Source: Nitrospirillum viridazoti CBAmc
Lineage (GTDB): Bacteria; Pseudomonadota; Alphaproteobacteria; Azospirillales; Azospirillaceae
Reading direction: 5' to 3'
Assembly (NCBI RefSeq): GCF_000730165.1
Contig: NZ_CP022110.1
Span: forward strand, 2,177,501-2,241,500
Length of the DNA: 64,000 nucleotides
Shown: positions 1 through 8,621 of the stretch, piece by piece
How the letters are laid out: every line of letters starts with the position of its first letter
Numbering within the stretch: position 1 is the first letter of the stretch
Notes under the pieces: generated by a model
Told to the model about the DNA's origin: nothing
Database searches by the model: none
Seen by the model: the letters and a program-made list of their open reading frames with translations, nothing else
Translations under genes and position numbers: made by a program

Positions 1-720
1 GCCGCGGCCGGCAACGCGGTGGACGCCGCCTTCCTGGACGTGACCGCACGCGGCGGCCTGCAGGTACAGGAGGTGCTGGTCAAGGGCCGCAAGGAAACCG
101 ATGGCGCCCAGGTGCTGGCGGCCCTGGGGGTGGAGCGCGGGTCGCCCATCCTGGGCTTCGACCCGCACGCGGCGCGCAAGCAGCTGGAGCAGATCCCCTG
201 GATCGCCAGCGCCCGCATCGAGCGGCGCCTGCCCGACACCCTGTTCGTCGTGCTGACGGAACGCCAGCCCATGGCCATCTGGCAGCACGAGCAGAAGCTG
301 GCCCTGGTGGATGCCGAGGGCACGGTGTTGACCGACCATAACCTGGACCACTTCCCCAACCTGCCCATCCTGGTGGGCGATGGCGCGCCCAAGCAGGGCC
401 GCGCCCTGCTGGCGGCGCTGGCGTCCGAGCCCACCATCCAGTCCCGCGTCGACGCCGCCGTGCTGGTGGGCGCCCGCCGCTGGGATCTGCACCTGAAGGG
501 CGGCCTGGAAGTGCGTCTGCCGGAAATGAATTTCGAGGCGGCCGTGCACCAGCTGGCCGCGCTTGAGGCATCGGATAAGATTTTAGAGCGCGACGTGGTC
601 GCCATCGACCTGCGCGTGCCCGACCGGCTTGTTGTCCAATCCTCGCCCGCCGCCCTGGCGGCCAAGGCGGCGGCGAAGGCCGCGGACAAGAAGCGCCAGG
701 CGGCGGCGAAAAAGAACTGA
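1..720 (+). CDS. ftsQ: Cell division protein FtsQ (5' end outside the window)
   Basis: FtsQ is the bitopic divisome protein that links early and late division proteins through its periplasmic POTRA and beta domains. The reading frame is open from base 1, so the cytoplasmic tail and membrane segment are missing. What remains starts at the POTRA domain (GGLQVQEVLVKG, then the IPWIASARIERRLPDTL motif typical of FtsQ/FtsW-cluster POTRA domains), runs through the beta domain and ends in an Ala/Lys-rich tail. The GTG at 19 lies inside the protein and is not taken as a start. ftsA follows after 13 bases, as in other dcw clusters. Identification rests on the domain pattern and position. Confidence 0.93.
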   Translation, partial: AAAGNAVDAAFLDVTARGGLQVQEVLVKGRKETDGAQVLAALGVERGSPILGFDPHAARKQLEQIPWIASARIERRLPDTLFVVLTERQPMAIWQHEQKLALVDAEGTVLTDHNLDHFPNLPILVGDGAPKQGRALLAALASEPTIQSRVDAAVLVGARRWDLHLKGGLEVRLPEMNFEAAVHQLAALEASDKILERDVVAIDLRVPDRLVVQSSPAALAAKAAAKAADKKRQAAAKKN

Positions 721-733
721 GGCGGACCAGACC

Positions 734-2011
734 ATGGCATTCACCGTAACCGGCCGGTCCAAGCCCAAGCGCGTGGCGCGCGGCGGAACCATCGCGGCCC
801 TGGACGTAGGCAGCAGCAAGGTCGTGTGCTTCATCGCCCGGGTGGAGGAACCCGGCTCCATCCGTGTGGTCGGCATCGGCCACCAAGTGTCACGCGGCGT
901 GCGCGCCGGCGCCATCGTGGACATGGAGGCGGCAGAGACCGCCATCGGCACGGCGGTGCATGCGGCCGAGACCATGGCGGGCGAGCAGATCCGCGAGGTG
1001 CTGGTGGGCCTGTCGGGCGGCCAGCCGGAAAGCCAGACCCTGACGGTGGAAACGGGCATCTCCGGTTCCGAGATCACCGACCACGACCTGCGCCGCGCCT
1101 TGGCCCATGCCCGCAACCTGAACGTCTCGGCGGATGCGGAGCTGATCCATTCCATCCCCGTGGGCTACACGGTGGATGGGTCCAGCGGCATCCGCGACCC
1201 GCGCGGCATGGTGGGGGAGCGGCTGGGCGTGCGCCTGCACGTGGTCACGGCCGCCGCCGGCCCGGTGCGCAATCTGAATTCCTGCGTCGGCCGCTGCCAC
1301 CTGGGCGTGGAAGGCTTCGTCATGTCCCCCTTCGCCGCGGGCCTGTCCTGCCTGGTGGAGGATGAGATGGACCTGGGCGTCACCCTGATCGACATGGGCG
1401 GCGGCACCACCAGCATCTCCGTCTTCTTCGACGGCAAGATGGTGTGGACGGACAGCGTGCCGATCGGCGGCAGCCACGTCACCAGCGACATCGCCCGCGG
1501 CCTGACCACGCCGCTGGCCCATGCCGAGCGGTTGAAGACCCTGTACGGCAGCGCCCTGCCCGCCCCGTCGGACGAGCGCGAGATCATCGACGTGCCGCAG
1601 ATCGGGGAAGAGGACCGGGCCCAGGCACACCACGTGCCGAAGTCCCTGCTGGTCGGCATCATCCAGCCCCGGCTGGAGGAAGTGTTCGAGTTCGTGCGCG
1701 GCCGCCTGGACGCCTCGGGCTTCGCCAAGCTGGCCGGCCGCCGCGTGGTGCTGACCGGCGGCGCCAGCCAGCTCCCCGGCATGCGCGAGCTGGCGCAGCA
1801 GGTGCTGGACAAGCAGGTGCGGCTGGGCCGCCCCTTGCGTATCGGCGGTCTGGCGGAGTCCGTGGGCGGCCCCGCCTTCTCCGCCGCCGCGGGCCTGCTG
1901 GCCTACGCCGTTCAGCAACATGCCGAGGCCCCGGCCCTGGCCCCCCTGATGGAGGCCAGCGGCAGCGGCTGGCTGGGCCGCATGGGCAACTGGCTGAGGG
2001 ACAATTTATGA
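734..2011 (+). CDS. ftsA: Cell division protein FtsA
   Basis: Actin-like ATPase that tethers FtsZ filaments to the inner membrane. The protein has 425 residues, the usual FtsA length. The phosphate-1 loop ([14 protein letters not shown]) lies near residue 17, the phosphate-2 loop (IDMGGGTTS) near 220, and the adenosine motif ([12 protein letters not shown]) near 340. The C-terminus ends in an amphipathic membrane-targeting helix ([14 protein letters not shown]). The ATG at 734 is chosen because it gives the normal N-terminus and follows a purine-rich GAGGCGGA; the frame is open further upstream but that stretch overlaps ftsQ and reads as basic noise. Confidence 0.97.
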   Translation: MAFTVTGRSKPKRVARGGTIAALDVGSSKVVCFIARVEEPGSIRVVGIGHQVSRGVRAGAIVDMEAAETAIGTAVHAAETMAGEQIREVLVGLSGGQPESQTLTVETGISGSEITDHDLRRALAHARNLNVSADAELIHSIPVGYTVDGSSGIRDPRGMVGERLGVRLHVVTAAAGPVRNLNSCVGRCHLGVEGFVMSPFAAGLSCLVEDEMDLGVTLIDMGGGTTSISVFFDGKMVWTDSVPIGGSHVTSDIARGLTTPLAHAERLKTLYGSALPAPSDEREIIDVPQIGEEDRAQAHHVPKSLLVGIIQPRLEEVFEFVRGRLDASGFAKLAGRRVVLTGGASQLPGMRELAQQVLDKQVRLGRPLRIGGLAESVGGPAFSAAAGLLAYAVQQHAEAPALAPLMEASGSGWLGRMGNWLRDNL

Positions 2012-2141
2012 CCCCGGCAACCGCCCTCAAGAGATTCAGGCCCCCGCCATCGCGAACGCGATGTCCCGGCCGAAGACCGACGAACCCGACCCAAGACCTA
2101 ACCGCACCGTATTCCGGACGCTCCGCAGAGGGGACAACGCC

Positions 2142-3905
2142 ATGACCATCAAAGTCACCATTCCGCCGGTGGAAGTGCTGACCCGCCCGCGCATCACCGT
2201 GTTCGGTGTCGGCGGCGCCGGCGGCAACGCCGTCAACAACATGATCCGCTCCAACCTGGAAGGGGTGGAGTTCGTGGTCGCCAACACCGACGCGCAGGCG
2301 TTGACCGGCAGCGAGGCGACCAAGCGCCTGCAGCTGGGCAGCACCATCACCCGCGGCCTGGGCGCCGGCTCGCGCCCCGACGTGGGCCGCGCCGCCGCCG
2401 AGGAGCAGCTGGAGGAGATCCTCTCCTACCTGGAAGGCACCAACATGTGCTTCATCACCGCCGGCATGGGCGGTGGCACGGGCACGGGTGCCGCCCCGGT
2501 GATCGCGCGCGCCGCGCGGGAACAGGGCATCCTGACCGTGGGCGTGGTGACCAAGCCCTTCCACTTCGAGGGCGCGCACCGCATGCGCATCGCCGAGGCC
2601 GGCATCAATGAGCTGGCCGGCTATGTCGACACGCTGATCATCATTCCCAACCAGAACCTGTTCCGGGTGGCGAATGAGAAGACCACGTTCGCCGACGCCT
2701 TCAAGATGGCCGACGACGTGCTGCACTCCGGCGTGCGCGGCGTGACCGACCTGATGGTCATGCCCGGCCTGATCAACCTGGACTTCGCCGACATCCGCAC
2801 CGTGATGACGGAGATGGGCAAGGCCATGATGGGCACGGGCGAGGCCACCGGCGAGCGCCGGGCCGTGGAGGCCGCCGAGGCCGCCATCAGCAACCCGCTG
2901 CTGGACGACGTGTCGATGAAGGGCGCCCGCGGCGTCCTGATCAACATCACCGGCGGCTACGACATGACCCTGTTCGAGGTGGACGAGGCGGCCAATCGCA
3001 TCCGCGACGAAGTCGATCCCGACGCCAACATCATCTTCGGCTCCACCTTCGACGCCCAGCTGGACGGTAAGATGCGCGTCTCCGTGGTGGCGACGGGCAT
3101 CGAGACCCTGGCCGGCCAGCAGCCGCGCCAGCAGCCGGCCGCCCCGCAGCTGTCGGTGGTCAGCACCAGCGCCGTGCGCCGTGCGCCCGCCCCGGCGGCC
3201 ACGCCCTCGGTGAGCACCCCCGTGCGCCCGGCCGGCGCCAGCTACCACGCCGCCCTGACCCCCGCGCCGGTGGCGCCGACGGCTGCCGCCCCGGCGGTCC
3301 CGGCCCCCATGGCGGCGGCGCAGATGGCGCAGGCCGCGCCGCAGATGGCCGTTCCCGCCCCGGCGCCCTTCACCCCGGCAGCCGAGCCGGCCCCTGCCCC
3401 GGTGATGGCCCCGGCCGCCGAGATGGCGCCGGAGCCGGTGGCCGAGCAGCCGGCCCCGCGGACGGAGGTGCCGATGCGCGCCCCCGCCCCCGGCGCCCTG
3501 CGGGGTGAGCGCAGCGGCGCCGGCTTCATCCCGCCGCGTCCCGCCGATGCCGGTCCGCGCCTGGGCGCGCCCAACCCCGAGCGCTACAGCCCGCCGCAGG
3601 CGGAGCCGCGCAAGAAGGGTATCTTCCAGCGCATGTTCGGTTTCGGCGGCGATGAGCCGGCCCCGGCCCCGCAGGTCCAGCACCCGCAGCCGGCGCCGCG
3701 CCAGCCCGCCCCCGCCGCGCATTACGCCCCGCAGCAGCATGCGCCGCAGGTTCAGCATCCGCAGCCGGCGCAGCAGCATGCCCCGGCCCCGCAGGCGGCC
3801 CCCCGCCAGCAGCCGGCCGTGCATCAGGAGCCCGGCCTGGGCCGCGCCCCGGGTGAGGACAGCTCGTTGGACATCCCGGCGTTCCTGCGCCGCCAGGCGA
3901 ACTGA
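2142..3905 (+). CDS. ftsZ: Cell division protein FtsZ with long C-terminal linker
   Basis: Tubulin-like GTPase that forms the Z ring. 587 residues, far longer than E. coli FtsZ. The GTP-binding core is complete: [11 protein letters not shown] near residue 24, the tubulin signature GGGTGTG near 109, and the T7-loop catalytic region NLDFADI near 211. After about residue 320 comes a roughly 250-residue Pro/Ala/Gln linker that carries a short internal repeat ([10 protein letters not shown], twice). The protein ends with the conserved C-terminal peptide [12 protein letters not shown] that binds FtsA and other partners. Start ATG at 2142 follows GAGGGGACA. The 130-base gap from ftsA may hold an ftsZ promoter, but no consensus was seen. 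Confidence 0.97.
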   Translation: MTIKVTIPPVEVLTRPRITVFGVGGAGGNAVNNMIRSNLEGVEFVVANTDAQALTGSEATKRLQLGSTITRGLGAGSRPDVGRAAAEEQLEEILSYLEGTNMCFITAGMGGGTGTGAAPVIARAAREQGILTVGVVTKPFHFEGAHRMRIAEAGINELAGYVDTLIIIPNQNLFRVANEKTTFADAFKMADDVLHSGVRGVTDLMVMPGLINLDFADIRTVMTEMGKAMMGTGEATGERRAVEAAEAAISNPLLDDVSMKGARGVLINITGGYDMTLFEVDEAANRIRDEVDPDANIIFGSTFDAQLDGKMRVSVVATGIETLAGQQPRQQPAAPQLSVVSTSAVRRAPAPAATPSVSTPVRPAGASYHAALTPAPVAPTAAAPAVPAPMAAAQMAQAAPQMAVPAPAPFTPAAEPAPAPVMAPAAEMAPEPVAEQPAPRTEVPMRAPAPGALRGERSGAGFIPPRPADAGPRLGAPNPERYSPPQAEPRKKGIFQRMFGFGGDEPAPAPQVQHPQPAPRQPAPAAHYAPQQHAPQVQHPQPAQQHAPAPQAAPRQQPAVHQEPGLGRAPGEDSSLDIPAFLRRQAN

Positions 3906-3959
3906 CGGTGTCGAATTGCCGGCACGCGTGTGACTGACGTCACTGCATTGCATCATGTG

Positions 3960-3994
3960 AAGGGCCGCTTCCCACCGGAAAGCGGCCCTTTTCA
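3960..3994 (+). terminator. Rho-independent terminator after ftsZ
   Basis: Perfect 11-bp stem AAGGGCCGCTT / AAGCGGCCCTT (3960-3970 with 3980-3990) with a 9-base loop, followed by TTCATTT. It ends the ftsQAZ transcript and implies that lpxC has its own promoter. Confidence 0.85.
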
Positions 3995-4401
3995 TTTGCG
4001 GCGGAAAAAAGGCGAATTTGCATTTGTGCTCAAGTAGATACGCATGGCTTCACGTAACATTCGGTAACAAAGAGTGATTTGAAGCCTGGCGCCTACGTTG
4101 TTACTTAGGCAGCGTGACGTTCGGCTTTGGATGCACCGCAACACGCGGTTAAACACCGGGGCCAGCGTTACAGCCCAAGGCGGCAAGGCGGCAGGGTCGT
4201 TCATTCGACCGCAAGCCGGACCGGTCGCCGGACGTGGATGGTAGGCTCGCACATCGCGATTGAGGTGGTCACGGTTGGACCGCCCCGCCCGCCTCCCCCC
4301 GTCCGAACGCAAAGTCCCCAGTGGATATAACCCTGGGGCGTACGTGATGCAGGAAAGGCCCCGGCCCGACCGTATCACGGCCGAATAAGGAAGTTGGAAC
4401 C
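3995..4401 (+). other. Long lpxC upstream region without genes
   Basis: About 400 bases between the ftsZ terminator and lpxC. No convincing ORF was seen; the short frames here lack ribosome sites and have no recognisable homology. It must hold the lpxC promoter and leader. A TATAAC box lies about 75 bases before the start codon, but no clear -35 partner was found. AAGGAAG at about 4387 is the likely lpxC ribosome-binding site. Confidence 0.4.
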
Positions 4402-5355
4402 GTGTACGCCGATCGTGAACCCATCACCACCGCCCGCCAGCAGACGCTGAAGGCCCCCATCAATTGCACCGGCGTCGGCCTGCATTCCGGCCTGCCCGTT
4501 GCCATGACGATGCGCCCGGCGCCGGTGAACACCGGTATCGTCTTCCGCCGCGTGGATCTGTTGCGCGGTGGCGCCACTGAAGCCCAGGCGGCCGTGCCGG
4601 CCCGTTGGGATGCGGTGGTTGATACCCGCCTGTGCACGGTGATCGCCAACGCCACCGGCGCCACGGTGGGCACGGTTGAGCATGTCATGTCCGCCCTGCG
4701 CGGCTGTGGCATCGACAACCTGTTCATCGACCTGGACGGGGCCGAGGTTCCCATCATGGACGGCAGCGCCGCCCCCTTCGTTTTCCTGATCGAGTGCGCC
4801 GGCATCACCCAGCAGGAAGCCGCGCGCCGCGTCATCCGCGTGCTGCGCCCCGTGTCGGTGGTGGAGGGCGAGAAGGTCGCCACCCTGACCCCGGCCTCCG
4901 GCTCCAGCTTCGCGTTCGAGATCGACTTCGCCAGCGCCGCCGTCCGCCGCCAGGAAGGGTTCGTCCGCCTGGAAGCCGACAGCTTCAAGGATGAGGTGGC
5001 CGAGGCCCGCACCTTCGGCTTCCTGCAGGAAGTGGACATGCTGCGCCGTGCCGGCCTGGCCCGGGGCGGCTCCATGGACAACGCCATCGTCATCGATGGC
5101 GACCGCGTCCTGAACGAGGGCGGCCTGCGCTTCGATGACGAGTTCGTGCGCCACAAGATCCTGGACGCCGTGGGCGACCTGTACATGGCGGGCTACGCCA
5201 TCGTCGGCCACTACTCCGGCATCCGCTCCGGCCACGCGCTGAACAACAAGCTGCTGCACGCCCTGTTCGCCGACGCCTCCGCCTATGAGATCGTCGAGGA
5301 GATGGACGCCGCCTTCGTCCCGGCCTGGGAGCAGCCGCTGCTGGCCACCGCCTGA
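4402..5355 (+). CDS. lpxC: UDP-3-O-acyl-N-acetylglucosamine deacetylase LpxC
   Basis: Zinc deacetylase that performs the committed step of lipid A synthesis in the cytoplasm. 317 residues, normal for the family. The metal ligands are visible: His94 in HVMSALRG, His251 and Asp255 in [10 protein letters not shown]; the catalytic His278 lies in SGHALNN. The N-terminus [16 protein letters not shown] is the classic LpxC opening. Translation starts at GTG 4402 after AAGGAAG. Position after ftsZ is typical, but the gene is separated from it by a terminator and a long leader. Confidence 0.97.
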   Translation: MYADREPITTARQQTLKAPINCTGVGLHSGLPVAMTMRPAPVNTGIVFRRVDLLRGGATEAQAAVPARWDAVVDTRLCTVIANATGATVGTVEHVMSALRGCGIDNLFIDLDGAEVPIMDGSAAPFVFLIECAGITQQEAARRVIRVLRPVSVVEGEKVATLTPASGSSFAFEIDFASAAVRRQEGFVRLEADSFKDEVAEARTFGFLQEVDMLRRAGLARGGSMDNAIVIDGDRVLNEGGLRFDDEFVRHKILDAVGDLYMAGYAIVGHYSGIRSGHALNNKLLHALFADASAYEIVEEMDAAFVPAWEQPLLATA

Positions 5356-5450
5356 TACTCGAATACCCGACACTGAATAGACGAACCACGCCGCCGTCCG
5401 TCCGGCCAACAAGCACCAAAAACCAAACACAACACCAATCACTGAGCCTC

Positions 5451-5497
5451 AAACGAAAAGGCCTTCTTCCCCATCCGGGAAGAAGGCCTTTTCCGTT
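5451..5497. terminator. Bidirectional terminator T1, lpxC and micropeptide unit 1
   Basis: Long stem GCCTTCTTCCC / GGGAAGAAGGC (5461-5471 with 5477-5487), with A-rich sequence before and T-rich sequence after, so it works in both directions. It sits between the convergent lpxC and unit 1. Nearly the same sequence recurs at 6664, 8112 and 8799. Confidence 0.88.
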
Positions 5498-5547
5498 TCC
5501 GGCCGGGAAACCCGGCCGTCAGGTCTGGTCTGGACAGTATCGGCGCC

Positions 5548-5679
5548 TCACAGCATGGCGTTGATGCACAGAGCCATGACGGCGGCGACGGACAGCATGC
5601 CGGCGGCCTCGACGAAAGCGGACAGGCGCGCGGCAAAACCGGTGGTGACGGCGGTTTCGGTGGCGGTAACGGTGGTCAT
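5548..5679 (-). CDS. Micropeptide P2, unit 1 (second gene of the pair)
   Basis: Unrecognised 43-residue peptide, too short for routine gene calling. The Thr/Ala-rich N-terminus (MTTVTATETA) leads into FAARLSAFVEAAGML and a hydrophobic segment from about residue 27, ending MALCINAML. The start has a good ribosome site (AAGGGG, 8 bases upstream). Support for a real gene comes from conservation of length, frame and C-terminus in four tandem copies, while the N-terminus varies. It follows P1 after 77 bases in the same transcript and is followed by terminator T1. A membrane-inserted peptide is inferred; no function is known. Confidence 0.8.
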   Translation of the reverse strand: MTTVTATETAVTTGFAARLSAFVEAAGMLSVAAVMALCINAML

Positions 5680-5756
5680 GATCTTAATCCCCTTCTGAAT
5701 GATGATCGCTGGTCGGGCGATGGTCGTTGATGGAAGCGCGTGAGGTCCGGGTCGGC

Positions 5757-5894
5757 TTACAGCATGGCGTTGATGCTGGCGGCGATCAGCAGGGCCACGG
5801 CCATCATGGCCACGCCCTCGACAACGGCGGTGTCGGGCAACACCTTGAAAAAGCGGAAGGAAGCGGTGCGGCTGGCAGCGGCGAAGGCGGTCAT
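5757..5894 (-). CDS. Micropeptide P1, unit 1 (first gene of the pair)
   Basis: Unrecognised 45-residue peptide. The N-terminal half holds the invariant basic-aromatic motif RTASFRFFK (residues 9-17) followed by LPDT. Residues 25-45 are hydrophobic and end in AASINAML, the same tail as the partner peptide. The start ATG at 5894 is preceded by GGAGAGAG. It is the first gene behind a sigma-54-type promoter about 45 bases upstream. The basic amphipathic front and hydrophobic C-terminus suggest a small inner-membrane protein, possibly signal-anchor-like. A bacteriocin-like, holin-like or complex-subunit role cannot be told apart from sequence. Confidence 0.82.
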   Translation of the reverse strand: MTAFAAASRTASFRFFKVLPDTAVVEGVAMMAVALLIAASINAML

Positions 5895-5937
5895 TTCTCT
5901 CTCCATCAGGATCGTTGGTCGGTGATGTCCCTATAAG

Positions 5938-5953
5938 AGCAAGGGCCGTGCCA
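5938..5953 (-). promoter_or_regulatory. Sigma-54 promoter of unit 1
   Basis: Read on the minus strand: TGGCACGGCCCTTGCT, preceded by T. It matches the -24 (TGGCACG) and -12 (TTGCW) elements with exact spacing. The predicted start of transcription is near 5927, giving a leader of about 30 bases to P1. Confidence 0.88.
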
Positions 5954-6086
5954 ACTCATCAAAATGGCGGAAATCCTGGAACCTAGGCCTTCACGCACCG
6001 CCGCCGCGCCATCACGCCGCCAGAATTCGGCCGCAATGGCGATTTAGTATTAAAATAGGCGATTTTATACTGCGCGACAGCGACAC

Positions 6087-6127
6087 TGTCCGTTTGCGTA
6101 CATCACCCACCTGTCCGCTGACGTACG
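6087..6127 (-). promoter_or_regulatory. Upstream activator sites of unit 1 (TGT-N10-ACA)
   Basis: Main site TGTCCGTTTGCGTACA at 6087-6102, an inverted repeat with one mismatch. It lies 134 bases beyond the -24 end of the promoter. A weaker half-matching copy, TGTCCGCTGACGTACG, begins at 6112. The distance, symmetry and recurrence suggest a binding site for a sigma-54 enhancer-binding protein. Confidence 0.75.
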
Positions 6128-6199
6128 GTTTAAGGCGGGGCGCCGAGCGCTGTCACGGGTAAGCTGCTTGATCCCAAAGGCCGCGCGGGAACCGCCGTG

Positions 6200-6658
6200 A
6201 TGAATACCAAGCGCTCCATGATCAAGCTCACCATTCCCACCGACCCGACCGACGGGCACGGCGTCGCCATGGAGCATGTCTGGGCCACGCCTTTGGGTGG
6301 CGATCTCTACGTCCTGGAGAACTCCCCGGGCAGCGCCTATGGCCTGAGCTATCAGGACATCGTCGTCGCTCAGCCGGAGGATGGCCTGCTGCTATTCCGG
6401 CGCGTCCATGCCCGCCAGGGCCATTCCACCTATCGCATTCGCCTGGCCCAGAAGACGACGATTCAGGACTTCCTGCGTCATTGGCAAGCCATCCAGGCGC
6501 TGGGCTGCACCTTTGAAGGCGAGGTCGGTGGGCGGGGATACATCGTCGATATTCCCCCAGCCACAGATGCGCATGCCGCCTACGCCCTGATGATGGAGGG
6601 CGAGGACCGGGGCATCTGGATTTTTGAAGAAGCTCACTACGGCGGCCCGGATACGTAA
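6200..6658 (+). CDS. DUF4265 domain-containing protein
   Basis: 152-residue soluble protein of the DUF4265 family; biochemical function is unknown. Family features seen are the N-terminal EHVWATPLGGDLYVLENSP, the AYGLSYQDIVVAQ block and the central HARQGHSTYRI motif. ATG 6200 is preferred over the adjacent GTG at 6197; MIKLTIP a few codons later is a third choice. The gene lies alone on the plus strand between micropeptide units 1 and 2. It starts about 70 bases beyond the unit 1 activator sites and is convergent with unit 2, sharing terminator T2. Whether it belongs to the micropeptide system or was caught in the duplication is unclear. Confidence 0.8.
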   Translation: MNTKRSMIKLTIPTDPTDGHGVAMEHVWATPLGGDLYVLENSPGSAYGLSYQDIVVAQPEDGLLLFRRVHARQGHSTYRIRLAQKTTIQDFLRHWQAIQALGCTFEGEVGGRGYIVDIPPATDAHAAYALMMEGEDRGIWIFEEAHYGGPDT

Positions 6659-6663
6659 TGTCC

Positions 6664-6709
6664 CAAAAGCGAAAGGCCCTCTTCCCACGGGAAGAAGGCC
6701 TTTTCGTTT
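6664..6709. terminator. Bidirectional terminator T2
   Basis: Hairpin of the same family as T1: AAAGGCCCTCTTCCC paired with GGGAAGAAGGCCTTTT, one internal mismatch. It sits six bases after the DUF4265 gene and ends unit 2 from the other side. Confidence 0.85.
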
Positions 6710-6767
6710 ATGCCGGAACCCGGCCGGCGCGCCCCATCACGGCAGGGCGCGCAGATGATCTCAGGCA

Positions 6768-6905
6768 TCACAGCATGGCGTTGATGCACAGGGCCATGAC
6801 GGCGGCGACGGACAGCATGCCGGCAGCCTCGACGAAGGCGGACAGGCGAGCGGCAAAACCGGTGGTGACGGTAGCGGCGGTCTGGTTGGCGGTGACGGTG
6901 GTCAT
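6768..6905 (-). CDS. Micropeptide P2, unit 2
   Basis: 45-residue copy of P2. From TTGFAARLSAF to the end INAML it is identical to the unit 1 copy. The N-terminus differs by two inserted residues and a few substitutions (MTTVTANQTAATV). An AAGGGG ribosome site precedes the ATG at 6905. The near identity of units 1 and 2, including the promoter, points to a recent duplication. Confidence 0.8.
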   Translation of the reverse strand: MTTVTANQTAATVTTGFAARLSAFVEAAGMLSVAAVMALCINAML

Positions 6906-6984
6906 GATCTTAATCCCCTTGGGTATGATGATCGCTGGTCGGGCGATGGTCGTTGATGGGAAGCGCGTGAGGTTTGGGTTCGGC

Positions 6985-7122
6985 TTACAGCATGGCGTTG
7001 ATGCTGGCGGCGATCAGCAGGGCCACGGCCATCATGGCCACGCCCTCGACGGCGGCGGTGTCGGGCAACACCTTGAAAAAGCGGAAGGAAGCGGTGCGGC
7101 TGGAAGCGGCGAAGGCGGTCAT
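6985..7122 (-). CDS. Micropeptide P1, unit 2
   Basis: 45-residue copy of P1 that differs from unit 1 at two positions only (Ala7 to Ser, Val24 to Ala). RTASFRFFK and the AASINAML tail are kept. The start ATG at 7122 is preceded by GGAGAAAG. It is the first gene of its transcript, with a 79-base gap to P2. Confidence 0.82.
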   Translation of the reverse strand: MTAFAASSRTASFRFFKVLPDTAAVEGVAMMAVALLIAASINAML

Positions 7123-7165
7123 TTCTTTCTCCATCAGGATCGTTGGTCGGTGATGTCCCTATAAG

Positions 7166-7181
7166 AGCAAGGGCCGTGCCA
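7166..7181 (-). promoter_or_regulatory. Sigma-54 promoter of unit 2
   Basis: Minus-strand TGGCACGGCCCTTGCT, identical to the unit 1 promoter and placed at the same distance from the P1 start codon. Confidence 0.88.
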
Positions 7182-7315
7182 ACTCATCAAAATGGCGGAA
7201 ATCCTGGGGTGCGGGCCTTCACGCACCACCGCCGCGCCATCACACCACCAGAATTTGGCCGTAATGACGATTTAGTGTTTAAATAGGTGATTCCATCTTG
7301 TGCGTTGGCGGACAC

Positions 7316-7355
7316 TGTCCATTTCCGGACACCCGCAACCGTCCACTCCCGGACA
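7316..7355 (-). promoter_or_regulatory. Upstream activator sites of unit 2
   Basis: Main site TGTCCATTTCCGGACA at 7316-7331, 135 bases beyond the -24 end. A second near-copy, CGTCCACTCCCGGACA, lies at 7340-7355, 24 bases further on. The same 24-base spacing of two sites is seen in unit 4. Confidence 0.75.
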
Positions 7356-7459
7356 CCCACGCCCCTGGCCAATTGGAAGCCGGCCGCCCTACCAACAGGC
7401 GGGCGGGCGAGGAAAAGAACAGGCGACATGTATAGCCCAACAACACGGAACGCCAAGAA

Positions 7460-8111
7460 TCGGGTAGGGAGAGGCCTCACGGCCTCCCCCTCCCACACCA
7501 CCGTACGTACGGTTCCGTATACGGCGGTTCCTGTCATCCTCTGCGTTGTGGTCCCCAGTGCCTGCCGCCCTATAAGCGCCCAGCCTTACCTCGCGGATTC
7601 CGTCCGCTACTTCCAGCTTCAGGCCCCCTTGCGGGGCATCTGCTCAGGGCGAGCAGAAAAGCGGCTCTGCTTCGCATGACAGGTTCAGCCCTTCACCGAC
7701 CCGGTACGCCGGCTACTACGGCTTCTGCTGACTTCTGCCACCCCATCCCGGCGCCTCGCGACGCCGGTAGCACACCTGTCGCCAGAGGCAGGACGGCAGA
7801 CCTCCCAGGGTAAGACGCGTGACCTCCATGCCATATACCCGCCGCATCTACGCCCGCACCCTCCGGGTGATATCGGGCTTCGGGGGCCTTTGCACCCTCG
7901 CCCGGATGCGGACGCCTCATATGCGGTTCCTGTTCGTCAGGCCGGCACTTTGCTTACAGCTTCCTCCAGACACCACCTCGCGGTGACGCCCTTGCTGTTC
8001 GGCTAACGGTTCCCATCACCAGGGCCCGTAGAGGACTTCAACCTCCAAGTCACAAGCCGGTTACCAACCCGGCTCTCGGTGCTTACGCACCTCGCGCCAT
8101 GCCTGGCGCAC
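7460..8111 (-). mobile_element. ORF-less group II intron (class C-like)
   Basis: Read on the minus strand, the element begins GTGCGCC (8111), the GUGYG start of group II introns. It runs through the conserved-looking 5' intron region that contains GAACCGTTAGC and a GGAAGCTG segment. Near the 3' end is a 34-35 base domain V hairpin (7497-7531, with CCGTACGTACGG read on the plus strand), then a domain VI hairpin (about 7466-7495). The exact 3' end is uncertain by a few bases. No reverse transcriptase is present: only a short frame at 7693-7920 remains, so the maturase part is deleted. The intron begins directly after the terminator of unit 3 in the same orientation, the insertion habit of class C introns. 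It could move only with a maturase supplied in trans. Confidence 0.75.
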
Positions 8112-8157
8112 AAAGCGAAAGGCCCTCTTCCCGTCTGGAAAGAAGGCCTTTTCGATT
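8112..8157. terminator. Terminator T3 of unit 3, abutting the intron
   Basis: Hairpin of the T1 family (AAAGGCCCTCTTCCC / GGAAAGAAGGCCTTTT). On the minus strand its T-tract CGCTTT is followed at once by the intron's GTGCG. The sequence diverges from the other three terminator copies exactly at this junction. Confidence 0.8.
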
Positions 8158-8216
8158 GCGCCGGAACCCCGGCCGGCGCGCCCATCACAGCGGGGCGCGC
8201 GTTCCAATCAGCGATG

Positions 8217-8360
8217 TCACAGCATGGCGTTGATGCACAGGGCCATGGCACCGGCGACGGCCAGCATGCCGGCAGCCTCGACCAGGCTGGTCAGGCGGGC
8301 CATCAGGCCGGCGGTGGCGGTGCGGCGGGTGGCGGGCCGGCTGGCGGTAACGGTGGTCAT
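8217..8360 (-). CDS. Micropeptide P2, unit 3
   Basis: 47-residue, more divergent P2 copy. The N-terminus is richer in Arg (SRPATRRTATAG). The VEAAGML core and the MALCINAML end are kept. The ATG at 8360 follows AAGGGG. Gap to P1 is 64 bases. Retention of the hydrophobic end despite a changed front suggests selection on the C-terminal half. Confidence 0.78.
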   Translation of the reverse strand: MTTVTASRPATRRTATAGLMARLTSLVEAAGMLAVAGAMALCINAML

Positions 8361-8424
8361 GATTGCTATCCCCTTCTCTTATGGACGGCCGCTGGTCAGA
8401 CGGCAGCGATTGAATGGTGCCGGC

Positions 8425-8562
8425 TTAGAGCATGGCATTGATGCTGGCGGCGATCAGCAGGGCCACAGCCGTCATGGCGACGGTCTCGATGGCGTCAATG
8501 CTGGGCAAGCCCTTGAAGAAGCGGAAAGAAGCGGTGCGGCTGGCGGTGGCGTAGGCGGTCAT
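8425..8562 (-). CDS. Micropeptide P1, unit 3
   Basis: 45-residue P1 copy. RTASFRFFK and LLIAASINAML are unchanged, while the middle differs (GLPSIDAIETVAMT). The ATG at 8562 is chosen over the in-frame ATG at 8568 because GGAG then stands at a normal distance and gives the same length as the other copies. Confidence 0.8.
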   Translation of the reverse strand: MTAYATASRTASFRFFKGLPSIDAIETVAMTAVALLIAASINAML

Positions 8563-8605
8563 TGTCATCTCCATCAGGATCGGTGTTTGGCGATGTCCCC
8601 ATAAG

Positions 8606-8621
8606 AGCAAGGGGCGTGCCA
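8606..8621 (-). promoter_or_regulatory. Sigma-54 promoter of unit 3
   Basis: Minus-strand TGGCACGCCCCTTGCT, preceded by T: full match to the -24/-12 consensus. Only the non-conserved spacer differs from units 1 and 2. Confidence 0.88.

Noticed and set aside
1659-3995. 778-codon open frame on the minus strand across ftsA/ftsZ
   Set aside because: Shadow of GC-rich coding DNA: low-complexity Arg/Gly/His product, opposite two certain genes.
7693-7920. 75-codon minus-strand frame inside the intron as a reverse transcriptase gene
   Set aside because: It has none of the RT motifs; at most a remnant at the edge of a deleted maturase frame.
7287-8604. Plus-strand frames of 120-130 codons across the intron
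   Set aside because: They read through intron RNA structure, terminators and repeats in the wrong strand; no ribosome sites.
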